Shown here one piece after another: positions 25,817 through 37,917 of a DNA stretch of 43,923 bases (position 1 is the stretch's first letter; each line of letters starts with the position of its first letter). The DNA is taken from the NCBI GenBank assembly GCA_018882635.1, contig VERN01000003.1:1-43923 (forward strand), in the 5' to 3' direction. Both the position numbers and the translations under genes were made by a program. The stretch comes from Beijerinckiaceae bacterium. Its GTDB lineage: Bacteria > Pseudomonadota > Alphaproteobacteria > Rhizobiales > Beijerinckiaceae. The notes under the pieces were generated by a model, which had not been told where the DNA came from, ran no database searches, and saw only the letters and a list, made by a program, of their open reading frames with translations.

Positions 25817-27136
25817 ATGCAAACGAATTTCTCCCTCACCCAATTGGCTGATCCGGCGATGGCGTCGTCGGAAAAGATTCTGCGCGCCTGCGTGCATTGC
25901 GGTTTCTGCACCGCGACATGCCCGACCTATCTCTTGCTTGGCGATGAGCTCGATTCGCCACGCGGGCGCATCTATATGATGAAAGATATGCTTGAGAGCG
26001 GCCAGCCTGCGCCCGCCGAAGTGGTGAAGCATATTGATCGCTGCCTCTCATGCCTGTCTTGCATGACGACCTGTCCTTCGGGCGTGCATTATATGCATCT
26101 TGTCGATCATGGCCGCGCTTACATTGAAGAAACCTATCAACGCCCATTCTTCGATCGCTTATTGCGTAACACGCTGGCCGCGATCCTTCCCTATCCCAAT
26201 CGTTTTCGTTTTGCGCTGTTGGGCGCATGGCTGGCTAAGCCGCTCCAGCCTATCATGCGCGCCTTGCCTGTTATCGGCCAACGTTTGGGCGCAATGCTCG
26301 CCCTTGCGCCCGCGCGTTTGCCGTCGCGTTCGGGTTATGAAGGGCCGCAAACATTCAAGCCCGAAGGTTCGCGCACGGGCCGTGTCGCTTTGTTGTCGGG
26401 CTGCGCGCAAAGCGTGCTCGCGCCCAATATCAACGAGGCAACAATTCGCCTGCTCAATCGCATGGGTATTGAAGTCGTGCTGCCACAGAATGAATCCTGC
26501 TGTGGCGCGCTTGTCCATCACATGGGCAAGGAGCATGCAAGCCACGCCACGGCCAAGCAATTGATTGATGCATGGATGGCTGAACATCAGCGTGATCCGC
26601 TTGATGCCATCGTAATCACCACGTCTGGCTGCGGCACGACGATCAAGGATTATGGTTTCATGTTCCGCGATGATCCCGCCTATGCGGAAAAGGCGAGGAC
26701 CATCTCATCGCTCGCGAAAGACATCACCGAAGTGCTAACGCGTTTTGGCTTGCCTGAAACGACCTTCAAACATGAAGCGCCGCTTGCTTATCATTCCGCA
26801 TGCTCTATGCAGCATGGCCAGCAAGTGCGTGATGAGCCGAAAAAACTACTGACGAAAGCGGGCTTCACTGTCCGGGATGTGCCGGAAGGACATATTTGCT
26901 GTGGTTCTGCAGGCACCTATAATCTCTTGCAGCCAGAACTTTCCGGTCGGCTGCGTGATCGCAAGGTTGAGAATATCAGCAAGACCCGCGCCGCTCTTGT
27001 GGCCACCGGCAATATTGGCTGCATGACACAGCTGGCCAAGGGATTTGCCGATCACAACAAGGATGTCTGCGTGGTTCACACGGTGGAGCTTCTTGATTGG
27101 GCCACCGGCGGGCCAAAGCCTGAGGCGCTGAATTAA
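25817..27136 (+). CDS. glcF: Glycolate oxidase iron-sulfur subunit GlcF
   Basis: 439 aa; CVHCGFCTATCPTY, CLSCLSCMTTCPSGVHY and CCG motifs. Confidence 0.95.
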   Translation: MQTNFSLTQLADPAMASSEKILRACVHCGFCTATCPTYLLLGDELDSPRGRIYMMKDMLESGQPAPAEVVKHIDRCLSCLSCMTTCPSGVHYMHLVDHGRAYIEETYQRPFFDRLLRNTLAAILPYPNRFRFALLGAWLAKPLQPIMRALPVIGQRLGAMLALAPARLPSRSGYEGPQTFKPEGSRTGRVALLSGCAQSVLAPNINEATIRLLNRMGIEVVLPQNESCCGALVHHMGKEHASHATAKQLIDAWMAEHQRDPLDAIVITTSGCGTTIKDYGFMFRDDPAYAEKARTISSLAKDITEVLTRFGLPETTFKHEAPLAYHSACSMQHGQQVRDEPKKLLTKAGFTVRDVPEGHICCGSAGTYNLLQPELSGRLRDRKVENISKTRAALVATGNIGCMTQLAKGFADHNKDVCVVHTVELLDWATGGPKPEALN

Positions 27137-27211
27137 CCTCTCTCTGCGCCTTGCGAAATGTGCGGCGCGCACCACAAACCCAAAAACGCTAAGAACATGA
27201 AGGGAGCCACC

Positions 27212-28792
27212 ATGGCAGGGATCGAAATTAAAGGCGGCAAAGGCCCGCGGCAGGATGAAATCCTGACACCCGAGGCACTGGAATTCCTCGCTGGCCTCCA
27301 TCGCCAATTCAATGCGCGTCGCAAGGAATTGCTCGCTCGACGTGCCGAGCGCCAGAAGCGTTTTGATACTGGCGAACTGCCCGATTTTCTCGCTGAGACA
27401 AAGTCGATCCGCGATGGTGATTGGAAAGTCGCGCCAATCCCGGCCGATTTGCAGGATCGACGCGTTGAAATCACGGGCCCCGTTGATCGCAAGATGATCG
27501 TCAACGCGCTGAATTCTGGCGCTAAGGTCTTCATGACGGATTTCGAAGATGCGTCTTCGCCGACCTGGGCCAACATGATTGAAGGTCAGGTCAATCTGAA
27601 GGATCTCTGGAACGGCAAAATCGACTTCACCGACGAGAAGACCGGCAAGCGTTACGCACTTGGCCCGAACCCCGCGACGCTGCTTGTACGCCCGCGTGGT
27701 TGGCATTTGCCGGAAGACCATATTCTCGTCGATGGCGAACCGATGTCGGGCAGTCTCGTCGATTTCGGCCTCTACGTTTTCCACAATGCCAAGGGCATTC
27801 TCGCCAAAGGAAAGACGCCGGGCTTTTATCTGCCGAAGATGGAGAGCCATCTGGAAGCGCGTTTATGGAATGACGTTTTCACGCATGCTGAGAAGACACT
27901 CGGCGTTCCCCATGGCGCCTTCCGCGCCACGATCCTGATCGAAACGCTGCCAGCTGCGTTTGAGATGGACGAGATTCTTTACGAAATGCGGGATCACATC
28001 GTCGGTCTTAATTGTGGCCGCTGGGATTATATTTTCTCCTTCATCAAGCGCCTGCGTAAGAATCCGAAATTTGTGACACCGGATCGCTCCGTGATGGTGA
28101 TGGGTTCAAATTTCCTCGCGGCCTATTCGCTCTTGCTGATTAAGACCTGCCATCGTCGTGGTGCATTTGCGATGGGCGGCATGGCGGCGCAAATCCCGGT
28201 CAAGGGTGATGATGCAGCCAATCAGGCAGCCTTCGCCAAAGTGCGCGCCGATAAGGAACGCGAAGCCACCAATGGCCATGATGGCACATGGGTCGCGCAT
28301 CCTGATCTCGTGCCGGTGGCGATGGAGGTCTTCAACCGCGTGATGCCGCAAGCCAACCAACTCGATAAGAAGCGCGAGGATGTGGCGATCACGCGTGATG
28401 ATATGCTGTCTGTTCACGCGGGCGAGCGCACTGAAGCGGGTCTGCGCGAAAACATTCGCGTCGGCGTGCAATATATCGAAGCGTGGCTACGCGGCCGCGG
28501 TGCGGTGCCGCTCTATAATTTGATGGAAGATGCGGCGACCGCCGAAATCTCCCGCGCGCAAATTTGGCAATGGCTCTATCATGGCGCAACCTTGGCTGAT
28601 GGCCGCAAGGTGACACCCGAGCTGTTCCGTGAAGTGCTCAAGGATGAGATGGCCAAGGTCCGTTCAGCGATCGGTCCAGAGACTTACGATAAGGGGCGTT
28701 TCCCCGAAGCGGTGAAATTGTTCGAAGAAATGTCACTCGCATCAGACTTCGAAGAGTTCTTGACGCTTCCGGCCTATAAGCTTCTCGGCTAA
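27212..28792 (+). CDS. aceB: Malate synthase A
   Basis: KVFMTDFEDASSPTWANMIEGQVNL, LNCGRWDYIFSFIKRL, typical of malate synthase A; GGGAG site before ATG 27212. Confidence 0.95.
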   Translation: MAGIEIKGGKGPRQDEILTPEALEFLAGLHRQFNARRKELLARRAERQKRFDTGELPDFLAETKSIRDGDWKVAPIPADLQDRRVEITGPVDRKMIVNALNSGAKVFMTDFEDASSPTWANMIEGQVNLKDLWNGKIDFTDEKTGKRYALGPNPATLLVRPRGWHLPEDHILVDGEPMSGSLVDFGLYVFHNAKGILAKGKTPGFYLPKMESHLEARLWNDVFTHAEKTLGVPHGAFRATILIETLPAAFEMDEILYEMRDHIVGLNCGRWDYIFSFIKRLRKNPKFVTPDRSVMVMGSNFLAAYSLLLIKTCHRRGAFAMGGMAAQIPVKGDDAANQAAFAKVRADKEREATNGHDGTWVAHPDLVPVAMEVFNRVMPQANQLDKKREDVAITRDDMLSVHAGERTEAGLRENIRVGVQYIEAWLRGRGAVPLYNLMEDAATAEISRAQIWQWLYHGATLADGRKVTPELFREVLKDEMAKVRSAIGPETYDKGRFPEAVKLFEEMSLASDFEEFLTLPAYKLLG

Positions 28793-28815
28793 TTGCTGAG
28801 TGCGCATGTTTTTAA

Positions 28816-28856
28816 CGCCCGCGCTTCACTATAGCAGTGAAGCGCGGGCGTTTTTT
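28816..28856 (+). terminator. Strong rho-independent terminator after malate synthase
   Basis: cgcccgcgcttcact-atagc-agtgaagcgcgggcg then tttttt; 15-bp perfect stem. Confidence 0.95.
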
Positions 28857-28884
28857 ATTGCCTGAGTGAAAGCCTAGGCGATGC

Positions 28885-30114
28885 TCAGCGCTCTTCGCTG
28901 ATCAGATGATCGCGTTTGCGCAAATCGGGAAACAGCACAGCCCATAATCCAACAACGGCGATTGTTCCCACCCCGCCTAAAACAACGGCGGGCACCGCGC
29001 CTACAAGCGCCGCCAACATGCCCGATTCAAACTCGCCTAATTCGTTGGACGCACCAATGAACACGGTGCTGACAGCTGAGACACGGCCGCGCATATGGTC
29101 GGGCGTTTCGCCTTGTACCAAGGTCTGCCGCACATAAACTGAAATCATATCAGCGGCACCCATCACGAATAAGGCCGCCATCGACAGCCAGAAATGCGTA
29201 GAGAGACCGAACACAATCGTGCCGAGACCGAACACGATGACGGCGATAAGCATGCGTGGTCCGGCTTGGCGTTTCAGTGGCCAACGCGCCAACGCCAAAG
29301 CCATAAATACGCCGCCAACTGAGACGGAACTGCGCAACAGGCCGAGACCCCAAGGCCCCGTCTCTAAAATATCGCGCGCAAAAATGGGCATCAAAGCGGT
29401 CGCGCCACCAAGCAGAACAGCGAAGAGATCAAGTGAGATCGCGCCAAAGATAACCGGCCTGCCACGAATGAAATGAAAGCCCGCCAAAGCCGTTGCCAGC
29501 GAATGGGGCTCGCGCGGCGTATCCTTTGGCCGCCGCGTCTCAATCGTGCCGATCAGAAAAACAGCCAGCGCAAACATCAGGCTCGTTGTGCCGAAGACAG
29601 CCGCGGGGCCAAGCGCATAAAACAATCCACCAAGGGCGGGGCCGACAATGGCCGATGTCTGCCATGCGGATGAATTCCAACTAATGGCGTTGCCGAGTGC
29701 TGTGCGCGGCACCAAGGTTGGCATCAGCGCTTGCGAGGCGGGGTTGGAAAATGCGCGCGCTAAGCCAATGATTCCGGCAAGCCCATAAATGAAAGGCAGC
29801 GCGCTTTCTCCTGCCCATGCACAAAGAAGAAGCCCAATGGATGCAATAGCCAACACAGAATGGCCAACCATCGTGATCAGACGCCGATCATATTGATCCG
29901 CCACATGGCCAGAGATGAGCGACGCCGCGAGCACGGGAACAAAAGAAGCAAGCCCCACCATGCCAAGCGCAAATGCGCTGCCCGTCACGGAATAGACGAG
30001 CCAGCCAAGCGCAACAATATTCATTTGATAGGCGAGGCCATAGACCACGCGCGTCGCAAAAAAACGTCGGTAATCCCGCGAGGCGAAGGCGTTATAAGCG
30101 GCCGTTTCGTTCAT
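28885..30114 (-). CDS. MFS transporter (EntS/MFS_3-like)
   Basis: 409 aa, 12 hydrophobic segments, FASRDYRRFFATRVVYGLAYQMNIVALGWLVYSVTGSAFALGMVGLASFVP. Confidence 0.88.
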   Translation of the reverse strand: MNETAAYNAFASRDYRRFFATRVVYGLAYQMNIVALGWLVYSVTGSAFALGMVGLASFVPVLAASLISGHVADQYDRRLITMVGHSVLAIASIGLLLCAWAGESALPFIYGLAGIIGLARAFSNPASQALMPTLVPRTALGNAISWNSSAWQTSAIVGPALGGLFYALGPAAVFGTTSLMFALAVFLIGTIETRRPKDTPREPHSLATALAGFHFIRGRPVIFGAISLDLFAVLLGGATALMPIFARDILETGPWGLGLLRSSVSVGGVFMALALARWPLKRQAGPRMLIAVIVFGLGTIVFGLSTHFWLSMAALFVMGAADMISVYVRQTLVQGETPDHMRGRVSAVSTVFIGASNELGEFESGMLAALVGAVPAVVLGGVGTIAVVGLWAVLFPDLRKRDHLISEER

Positions 30115-30132
30115 AAGGGCCGCGCCGAGCGC

Positions 30133-32679
<2,547 letters not shown>

Positions 32680-33834
32680 TTACGGCGCCGGAAAAACCCG
32701 CCCGCCGGTGACCGCAAAGCGCATCCCGCTACTGGGCAGATCGGCGAAGAGCGCAGGGTCTGCGCCGGTCATGAAAACTTGGGCGCCCAACCCATCAAGC
32801 GCTTCATAAAGCCCGACGCGACGGCGCGGGTCGAGATGGGCGGCGACTTCGTCGAGCAGCACCAAAGGCACAATGCCCGTCATCGCAGCCACGAGCCGCG
32901 CATGCGCGAGGACAAGGCCCACGAGCAGGGCTTTTTGCTCTCCGGTGGAAGCGCGCTCCGCCGCGACATCTTTGGGCCCGTGCCGCACCATAAGGTCGGT
33001 CGCTTGCGGCCCAATCAGGGTGCGCCCTGCGGCCCGGTCGCGCAGCCGATTGTCGGCAAGCCATCCGCGGTATGTGTCTTCCACCTCCAAGGCCGAGGCC
33101 GTGCCCAGAATGGCGTCGAGCGGGCCCTCCAACGTCAAGATGGCCCATGGGAACGGGTCACCCTCCCGTCGCGTCTCGTTGATCAGGGCCTGAAGCCGCC
33201 CGACCGTCTCTTGTCGGGCCATGGCGACGGCCACGCCCGTCTCGGCCACTTCCCGCTCCACAGCGTCAAGCCATGCCGCATCAAGCCGTTCGGCTTCGAG
33301 GAGCTTGTTGCGGGAGCGCAGCGCCCGTTCGAGCGCATTGACCCGCGTTCCGTGTCCGGGGTCGACCGCGAGCACCAACCGGTCGAGAAAGCGGCGCCGG
33401 TCGCCGGGAGAGCCGGTGAAAAGCCCATCAAGCGCTGGCGTCAGCCAAACAAGGCGGATGAAATCGGAGAAGGCCGAGGCCGAGGAGACAGGATTGCGGT
33501 CGATCCGGCTTGTTCGCTCGAAACCGCCGCCCTTGGCCGGTTCCAGCGCTGTCCCGAGCCGATGCTCGCCCCCGCCTGTTTCCAGAAGGATCGAGACGGC
33601 GAAGCCACCTGAGCCGCCCTCGCGCGCCATCTCTGGTAGATCAGCCCGGCGCAGCCCACGGCCGACGGAAAACAGCGATAGGGCTTCGAGGAGATTGGTT
33701 TTGCCTGCGCCGTTCTCGCCGAGAAACGCCACGAGTTTGCCAGCAACCGCGAGGTCGAGCGCTGGATAGGAGCGGAACTCCGACAAAATCAGACGGCGCA
33801 CCATCGGCGCGCCGTCGGAAAGATCAGCAACCAT
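32680..33834 (-). CDS. recF: DNA replication/repair protein RecF
   Basis: Walker A LGENGAGKTNLLEALSLFS; LLDEVAAHLDPRRR. Confidence 0.96.
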   Translation of the reverse strand: MVADLSDGAPMVRRLILSEFRSYPALDLAVAGKLVAFLGENGAGKTNLLEALSLFSVGRGLRRADLPEMAREGGSGGFAVSILLETGGGEHRLGTALEPAKGGGFERTSRIDRNPVSSASAFSDFIRLVWLTPALDGLFTGSPGDRRRFLDRLVLAVDPGHGTRVNALERALRSRNKLLEAERLDAAWLDAVEREVAETGVAVAMARQETVGRLQALINETRREGDPFPWAILTLEGPLDAILGTASALEVEDTYRGWLADNRLRDRAAGRTLIGPQATDLMVRHGPKDVAAERASTGEQKALLVGLVLAHARLVAAMTGIVPLVLLDEVAAHLDPRRRVGLYEALDGLGAQVFMTGADPALFADLPSSGMRFAVTGGRVFPAP

Positions 33835-33862
33835 ATTTGTCTCCGCGCCGCGCGCGGCGCGC

Positions 33863-34981
33863 TTACACGCGCATCGGCATCAGCACATAAAGCGCCGATG
33901 CGCCTTCGCGATCCTGAATGAGCGTCGGTGAACCGGCATCAGCAAGTTTGAATGTCGCCGTATCGCTGTCGAGCTGCTCGGTGATATCGAGCAGATAGCG
34001 CGCATTAAAACCAATTTCGATTGTCGGCGCGCTATAATCAGCTTGCACTTCTTCCACCGCCGAACCTGAGTCCGGGTTTGTCACGGAAAGCGTGACAAGA
34101 CCGTCCGATACAGCCAGCTTCACTGCGCGACCGCGTTCAGACGAGATCGTCGACACACGATCGACGGCCGCAGCGAAATCGCCACGTTCGACAATCAAAG
34201 TCTTGTCATTGTTGGCTGGAATGACGCGCTGATAATCCGGGAATGTCCCGTCGATCAGTTTCGATGTCAGCACGACAGAATCGAAGGTGATGCGGATTTT
34301 CGCGGGGCTGAGTTCAATCCCAATCTCCTCACCCGCCGTCTCGACGAGCTTGATGATTTCAGCCACAGCCTTACGCGGCACAATCACGCCCGGCATTCCA
34401 GCGGAGCCAGAGGGTGCAGCCGTTTCAACACGTGCGAGGCGATGCCCGTCGGTCGCAACAGCGCGCATCACGGTCCCGCCATCACCGTCCGCGGTGTGAA
34501 GATAAATGCCGTTGAGATAATAGCGCGTCTCTTCCGTCGAAATGGCGAATTGCGTCTTCTCGATCAAGCGGCGCAATTCCTGCGCCGGAAGATTGAAGCG
34601 ATGCGTCATGTCACCAGCGGCGAGATCTGGGAAATCGCTTTCAGGCAGAGTTTGTAGCGTGAAGCGTGAGCGGCCCGAGCGGATCTGCATCTGGCCTGTC
34701 TCGCCCGTCGTCTCAAGCGAGACCTGCGCACCGTCCGGCAATTTGCGCACGATGTCGTAAATCATATGGGCGGGCACGGTCGTCGCACCCGGCTGGGTCA
34801 CATCGGCGGCGAGACTTTCCGTGACTTCAAGGTCAAGGTCAGTCGCTTTCAGCCCCAAAGTGCCGCCTTGCGCGCGGATGAGGACGTTGGACAGGATCGG
34901 GATCGTATTACGCCGTTCGACGACCCGGTGGACGTGGCCGAGTGACTTAAGAAGCGCCGAGCGTTCGACAGTGACCTGCAT
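33863..34981 (-). CDS. dnaN: DNA polymerase III beta sliding clamp
   Basis: MQVTVERSALLKSLGHVHRVVERRNTIPILSNVLIRA...YVLMPMRV. ATG 34981 preferred over 35080. Confidence 0.98.
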   Translation of the reverse strand: MQVTVERSALLKSLGHVHRVVERRNTIPILSNVLIRAQGGTLGLKATDLDLEVTESLAADVTQPGATTVPAHMIYDIVRKLPDGAQVSLETTGETGQMQIRSGRSRFTLQTLPESDFPDLAAGDMTHRFNLPAQELRRLIEKTQFAISTEETRYYLNGIYLHTADGDGGTVMRAVATDGHRLARVETAAPSGSAGMPGVIVPRKAVAEIIKLVETAGEEIGIELSPAKIRITFDSVVLTSKLIDGTFPDYQRVIPANNDKTLIVERGDFAAAVDRVSTISSERGRAVKLAVSDGLVTLSVTNPDSGSAVEEVQADYSAPTIEIGFNARYLLDITEQLDSDTATFKLADAGSPTLIQDREGASALYVLMPMRV

Positions 34982-35173
34982 AGAACCAATCCGCACGATC
35001 AATCTTCCGGGAATGCCCGGAGCCCGCGCCGGTGCGCGGGGAGCCAATGGGACCGCACAATCGCAAGCGGTCCGGTCCAAGGCAAGCGGGAACGGCCAAA
35101 ACCCCGCTAAAACAGGGGGTCAAGGGCCAGTCTCTCAACAGGTTTTTAGGTCTAAGCTTGAGCCCGGAGGGGC

Positions 35174-36661
35174 TTATTCCTGCAGCATCCGCTTGAGGAG
35201 TTCGACGTCGTCACGCAGCGTCGGATCGGCTTGCACCGCGGATTCGATCTTGCGCACGGCATGCAGCACCGTCGTGTGGTCACGCCCGCCAAAGCGGCGG
35301 CCGATTTCCGGCAAGGAGCGCAGCGTCAAAACCTTCGACAGATACATGGCGATTTGTCGCGGCTTCACCACGCTGGCGGAACGGCGCGAAGACAGAATAT
35401 CGGCGCGGCTCACATTGAAATGCGTTGCCACCAATTTCTGAATGTCTTCGATCTTCACCTTTTTCGGCTCGCGCGAACGCACGAGATCACGGATCGCTGC
35501 TTCCGCTGCTTCGATTGTCAGCGGCGTCTGCGAGAGCGTTGAATGCGCCAGCAAACGGTTCACCGCACCATCGAGATCACGACCATTGGTTGTGATCGCA
35601 CGCGCAACGAATGCAATCACCGCCGGGCTCACTTCGAAGGATGGCTGATGCTGCCGCGCAGCCGCGACACGGGCTTCAAGAATTTGGGCCCGCAGCGCCT
35701 CATCAAGCCCGCCGATTTCGACGGCAAGACCACCCGCAAGGCGCGAACGCACCCGCTCGTCGAGGCTTTCGAGATCCGATGGGGCCCGATCAGCTGCAAT
35801 CACAATCTGTCGGCCCGCATCGATAAGCGCGTTGATCGTGTGGCAGAACTCCTGCTGGATCGATTTGCCCTGTAAGAATTGCACATCGTCGATGATCAAG
35901 AGATCGATCCCGCGCAGGCGCTCTTTGAAGGCAAGCGCCGTCTGCGCCTTCAACGCAGCGACAAACCCATACATGAAACGATCGGCTGTGAGATAGATCA
36001 CGCGACGGCCTGAGCCGAGCACTTCATGCCCGATGGCATGCAAGAGATGCGTCTTGCCGAGGCCAACCGAAGAATGGATGTAGAGCGGATTATAGAGAGG
36101 TGTCTGCCCCGGCTCATGGCGAGCGACACGTTCGGCCGCTGCATGGGCAAGCGCATTGGAACGCCCAACAAGAAAGCTTGCAAAGGTGAGCCGTCGATCA
36201 AGCGGCGATCCTGCAAGACCATCCTGATCTGTTGGCACAGAACGGTTTTCTGCAGGTGCTGCGTGTGATTTTTCAACCAAACGCGGCGCTTTTTGCTGCG
36301 TCGGCGCGTCGGTAGGACGCGGCGCTGGACGCTGCATCGCGCTGCGCACAGCGAGATGGATTCCTGTCACGGCCGGCATTTCTTCCGAAACGCGCAGGCG
36401 CAGACGATCAATGTAATGGCTTTCGATCCAGCTTTTCAAAAAGCGCGTCGGCACCGAAAGATGCGCCACGCCATCGCTGATGATCGCAAGCTCAAGCCGT
36501 CCAAACCAGCTTGAGAAAACATCTTCACCGAGTTCGGCGCGCAGACGGCGCTTCACACGATCCCAGGCTTCTTGAATGTCACGATCAAGGGACGATTCAT
36601 GCGCCGTTGCGGAAGAAGAAGAGGAAGAGGCAGATGGGGATTGCAGCATTGTCAAAAGCAC
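35174..36661 (-). CDS. dnaA: Chromosomal replication initiator DnaA
   Basis: [69 protein letters not shown]. Confidence 0.98.
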   Translation of the reverse strand: MLLTMLQSPSASSSSSSATAHESSLDRDIQEAWDRVKRRLRAELGEDVFSSWFGRLELAIISDGVAHLSVPTRFLKSWIESHYIDRLRLRVSEEMPAVTGIHLAVRSAMQRPAPRPTDAPTQQKAPRLVEKSHAAPAENRSVPTDQDGLAGSPLDRRLTFASFLVGRSNALAHAAAERVARHEPGQTPLYNPLYIHSSVGLGKTHLLHAIGHEVLGSGRRVIYLTADRFMYGFVAALKAQTALAFKERLRGIDLLIIDDVQFLQGKSIQQEFCHTINALIDAGRQIVIAADRAPSDLESLDERVRSRLAGGLAVEIGGLDEALRAQILEARVAAARQHQPSFEVSPAVIAFVARAITTNGRDLDGAVNRLLAHSTLSQTPLTIEAAEAAIRDLVRSREPKKVKIEDIQKLVATHFNVSRADILSSRRSASVVKPRQIAMYLSKVLTLRSLPEIGRRFGGRDHTTVLHAVRKIESAVQADPTLRDDVELLKRMLQE

Positions 36662-37409
36662 TCAAGCGCGTGACAGGCCCGATCACGCCGGACAGGCGTT
36701 GTCGGGTCGTTCATAGGTGGATCATTTACGCGATAGAGCGCTGAGGAGTGTGACTGCTATCAACCCGCGAAAAACGTGGCTCACGTCGATATTCGCCGGA
36801 CTGTGTCATCACTACCCCCGCTGCGGTCGCCAACCGTTGAAATCGGTTGAACGTCTTGATCACGATCTCGTCCGAGGTAAACCGGCCGAGTTATTCAAAA
36901 GGACGCTGACGCGTCACTTATTTTGAACACAGTTTCGCTCATTCTCTCTGCGAGAAAACGCAACGCCTGCATTGCTTTTTGAAACATCACCGCGTAGCGC
37001 GCTGAAGTGAAGTGACCTTACACACGCACTTTCTGGCGTGCAACACGGGTTGCAACACCACGTCGATGAAACGCGCGGCGGGTATCGCCTCTTGACAGGA
37101 TATTAGTCCGTTACTTGTGCGCCAAAGCGTTGAAGGCATTCATCATTCTTTAACAATCCGTAAACGCAAAACCCGCTCACAATTTCTCATTCACGCGCCG
37201 TCATGACCCTCGCCTGCACCGCGCTTGCCGCGCAGCTTCCGCTCTTAGGTCCTAAAACCTTGATTCTAGATGGGTTTTTCTGCGCGCATGCGCGCTCTAA
37301 AAAACCGATTCCCGACTTGGCCGAGTCAAGCAAAATAACTGCATTTGAATGGCGCAAAATGGGGCATGATGGTCGGAGTGCGTGTATTGAAAACCTTTAT
37401 GCCGCAATA
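36662..37409. other. Long noncoding region upstream of dnaA (dnaA promoter / candidate replication-control region)
   Basis: About 750 bp without a convincing CDS between dnaA start and the rpsT terminator; contains several inverted repeats and a GANTC cluster. Confidence 0.6.
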
Positions 37410-37435
37410 AAAAACCCGGCTTGCGCCGGGTTTTT
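37410..37435 (-). terminator. Terminator downstream of rpsT (near-symmetric, possibly bidirectional)
   Basis: aaaaacccggc-ttgc-gccgggttttt. Confidence 0.9.
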
Positions 37436-37462
37436 GAAGCATCAATTCTCAAAGAAAGGCGA

Positions 37463-37729
37463 TTAGGCGCCGAGCACTTTCACCGCATGCGCAAGACGCG
37501 AAATTTTGCGCGATGCTGTGTTGCGATGGACGATGCCTTTTTGCGCCATGCGCGCGATCACCGGCTCAGCCTTTTTCAAGGCTTCGGTGGCGGCGTTCTT
37601 GTCGCCAGTCTTCAGCGCGTCCTCAACCTTGCGGATGGACGTGCGCAACGCCGAACGGCGCATACGGTTGACCGCCGTGCGGCGCTCGATCTTGCGGGTC
37701 GCTTTTTTGGCGGACTTCGTATTCGCCAT
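37463..37729 (-). CDS. rpsT: 30S ribosomal protein S20
   Basis: [39 protein letters not shown]. Confidence 0.98.
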   Translation of the reverse strand: MANTKSAKKATRKIERRTAVNRMRRSALRTSIRKVEDALKTGDKNAATEALKKAEPVIARMAQKGIVHRNTASRKISRLAHAVKVLGA

Positions 37730-37917
37730 GGCTTTTCATCCTCATGCGAAGCGAGGGCCGACAAAGGCCGAAGGCGCGTCGCGTTAAACGGGAAATGGAT
37801 TGCGGACGCACAGTGCGACCGGCATGGCGCGGCTTATAGCTTCCGCCTCTGGTCCCGTCAACGTCCCGAAGCCGAAAGAATGAGTCTTTTCATGACCCTG
37901 TATCGCGGTCTGTTGGC

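Noticed and set aside
26846-27850. 334-aa minus-strand ORF
   Set aside because: Antisense to glcF and malate synthase; no recognisable domain.
36511-36926. Small plus-strand ORFs (77 and 69 aa) upstream of dnaA
   Set aside because: No family resemblance, overlap dnaA or the inverted-repeat region, and no convincing ribosome-binding site.
36662-37409. Calling this region oriC outright
   Set aside because: No perfect DnaA boxes seen by eye and alphaproteobacterial origins are often not at dnaA; needs skew or experimental data.
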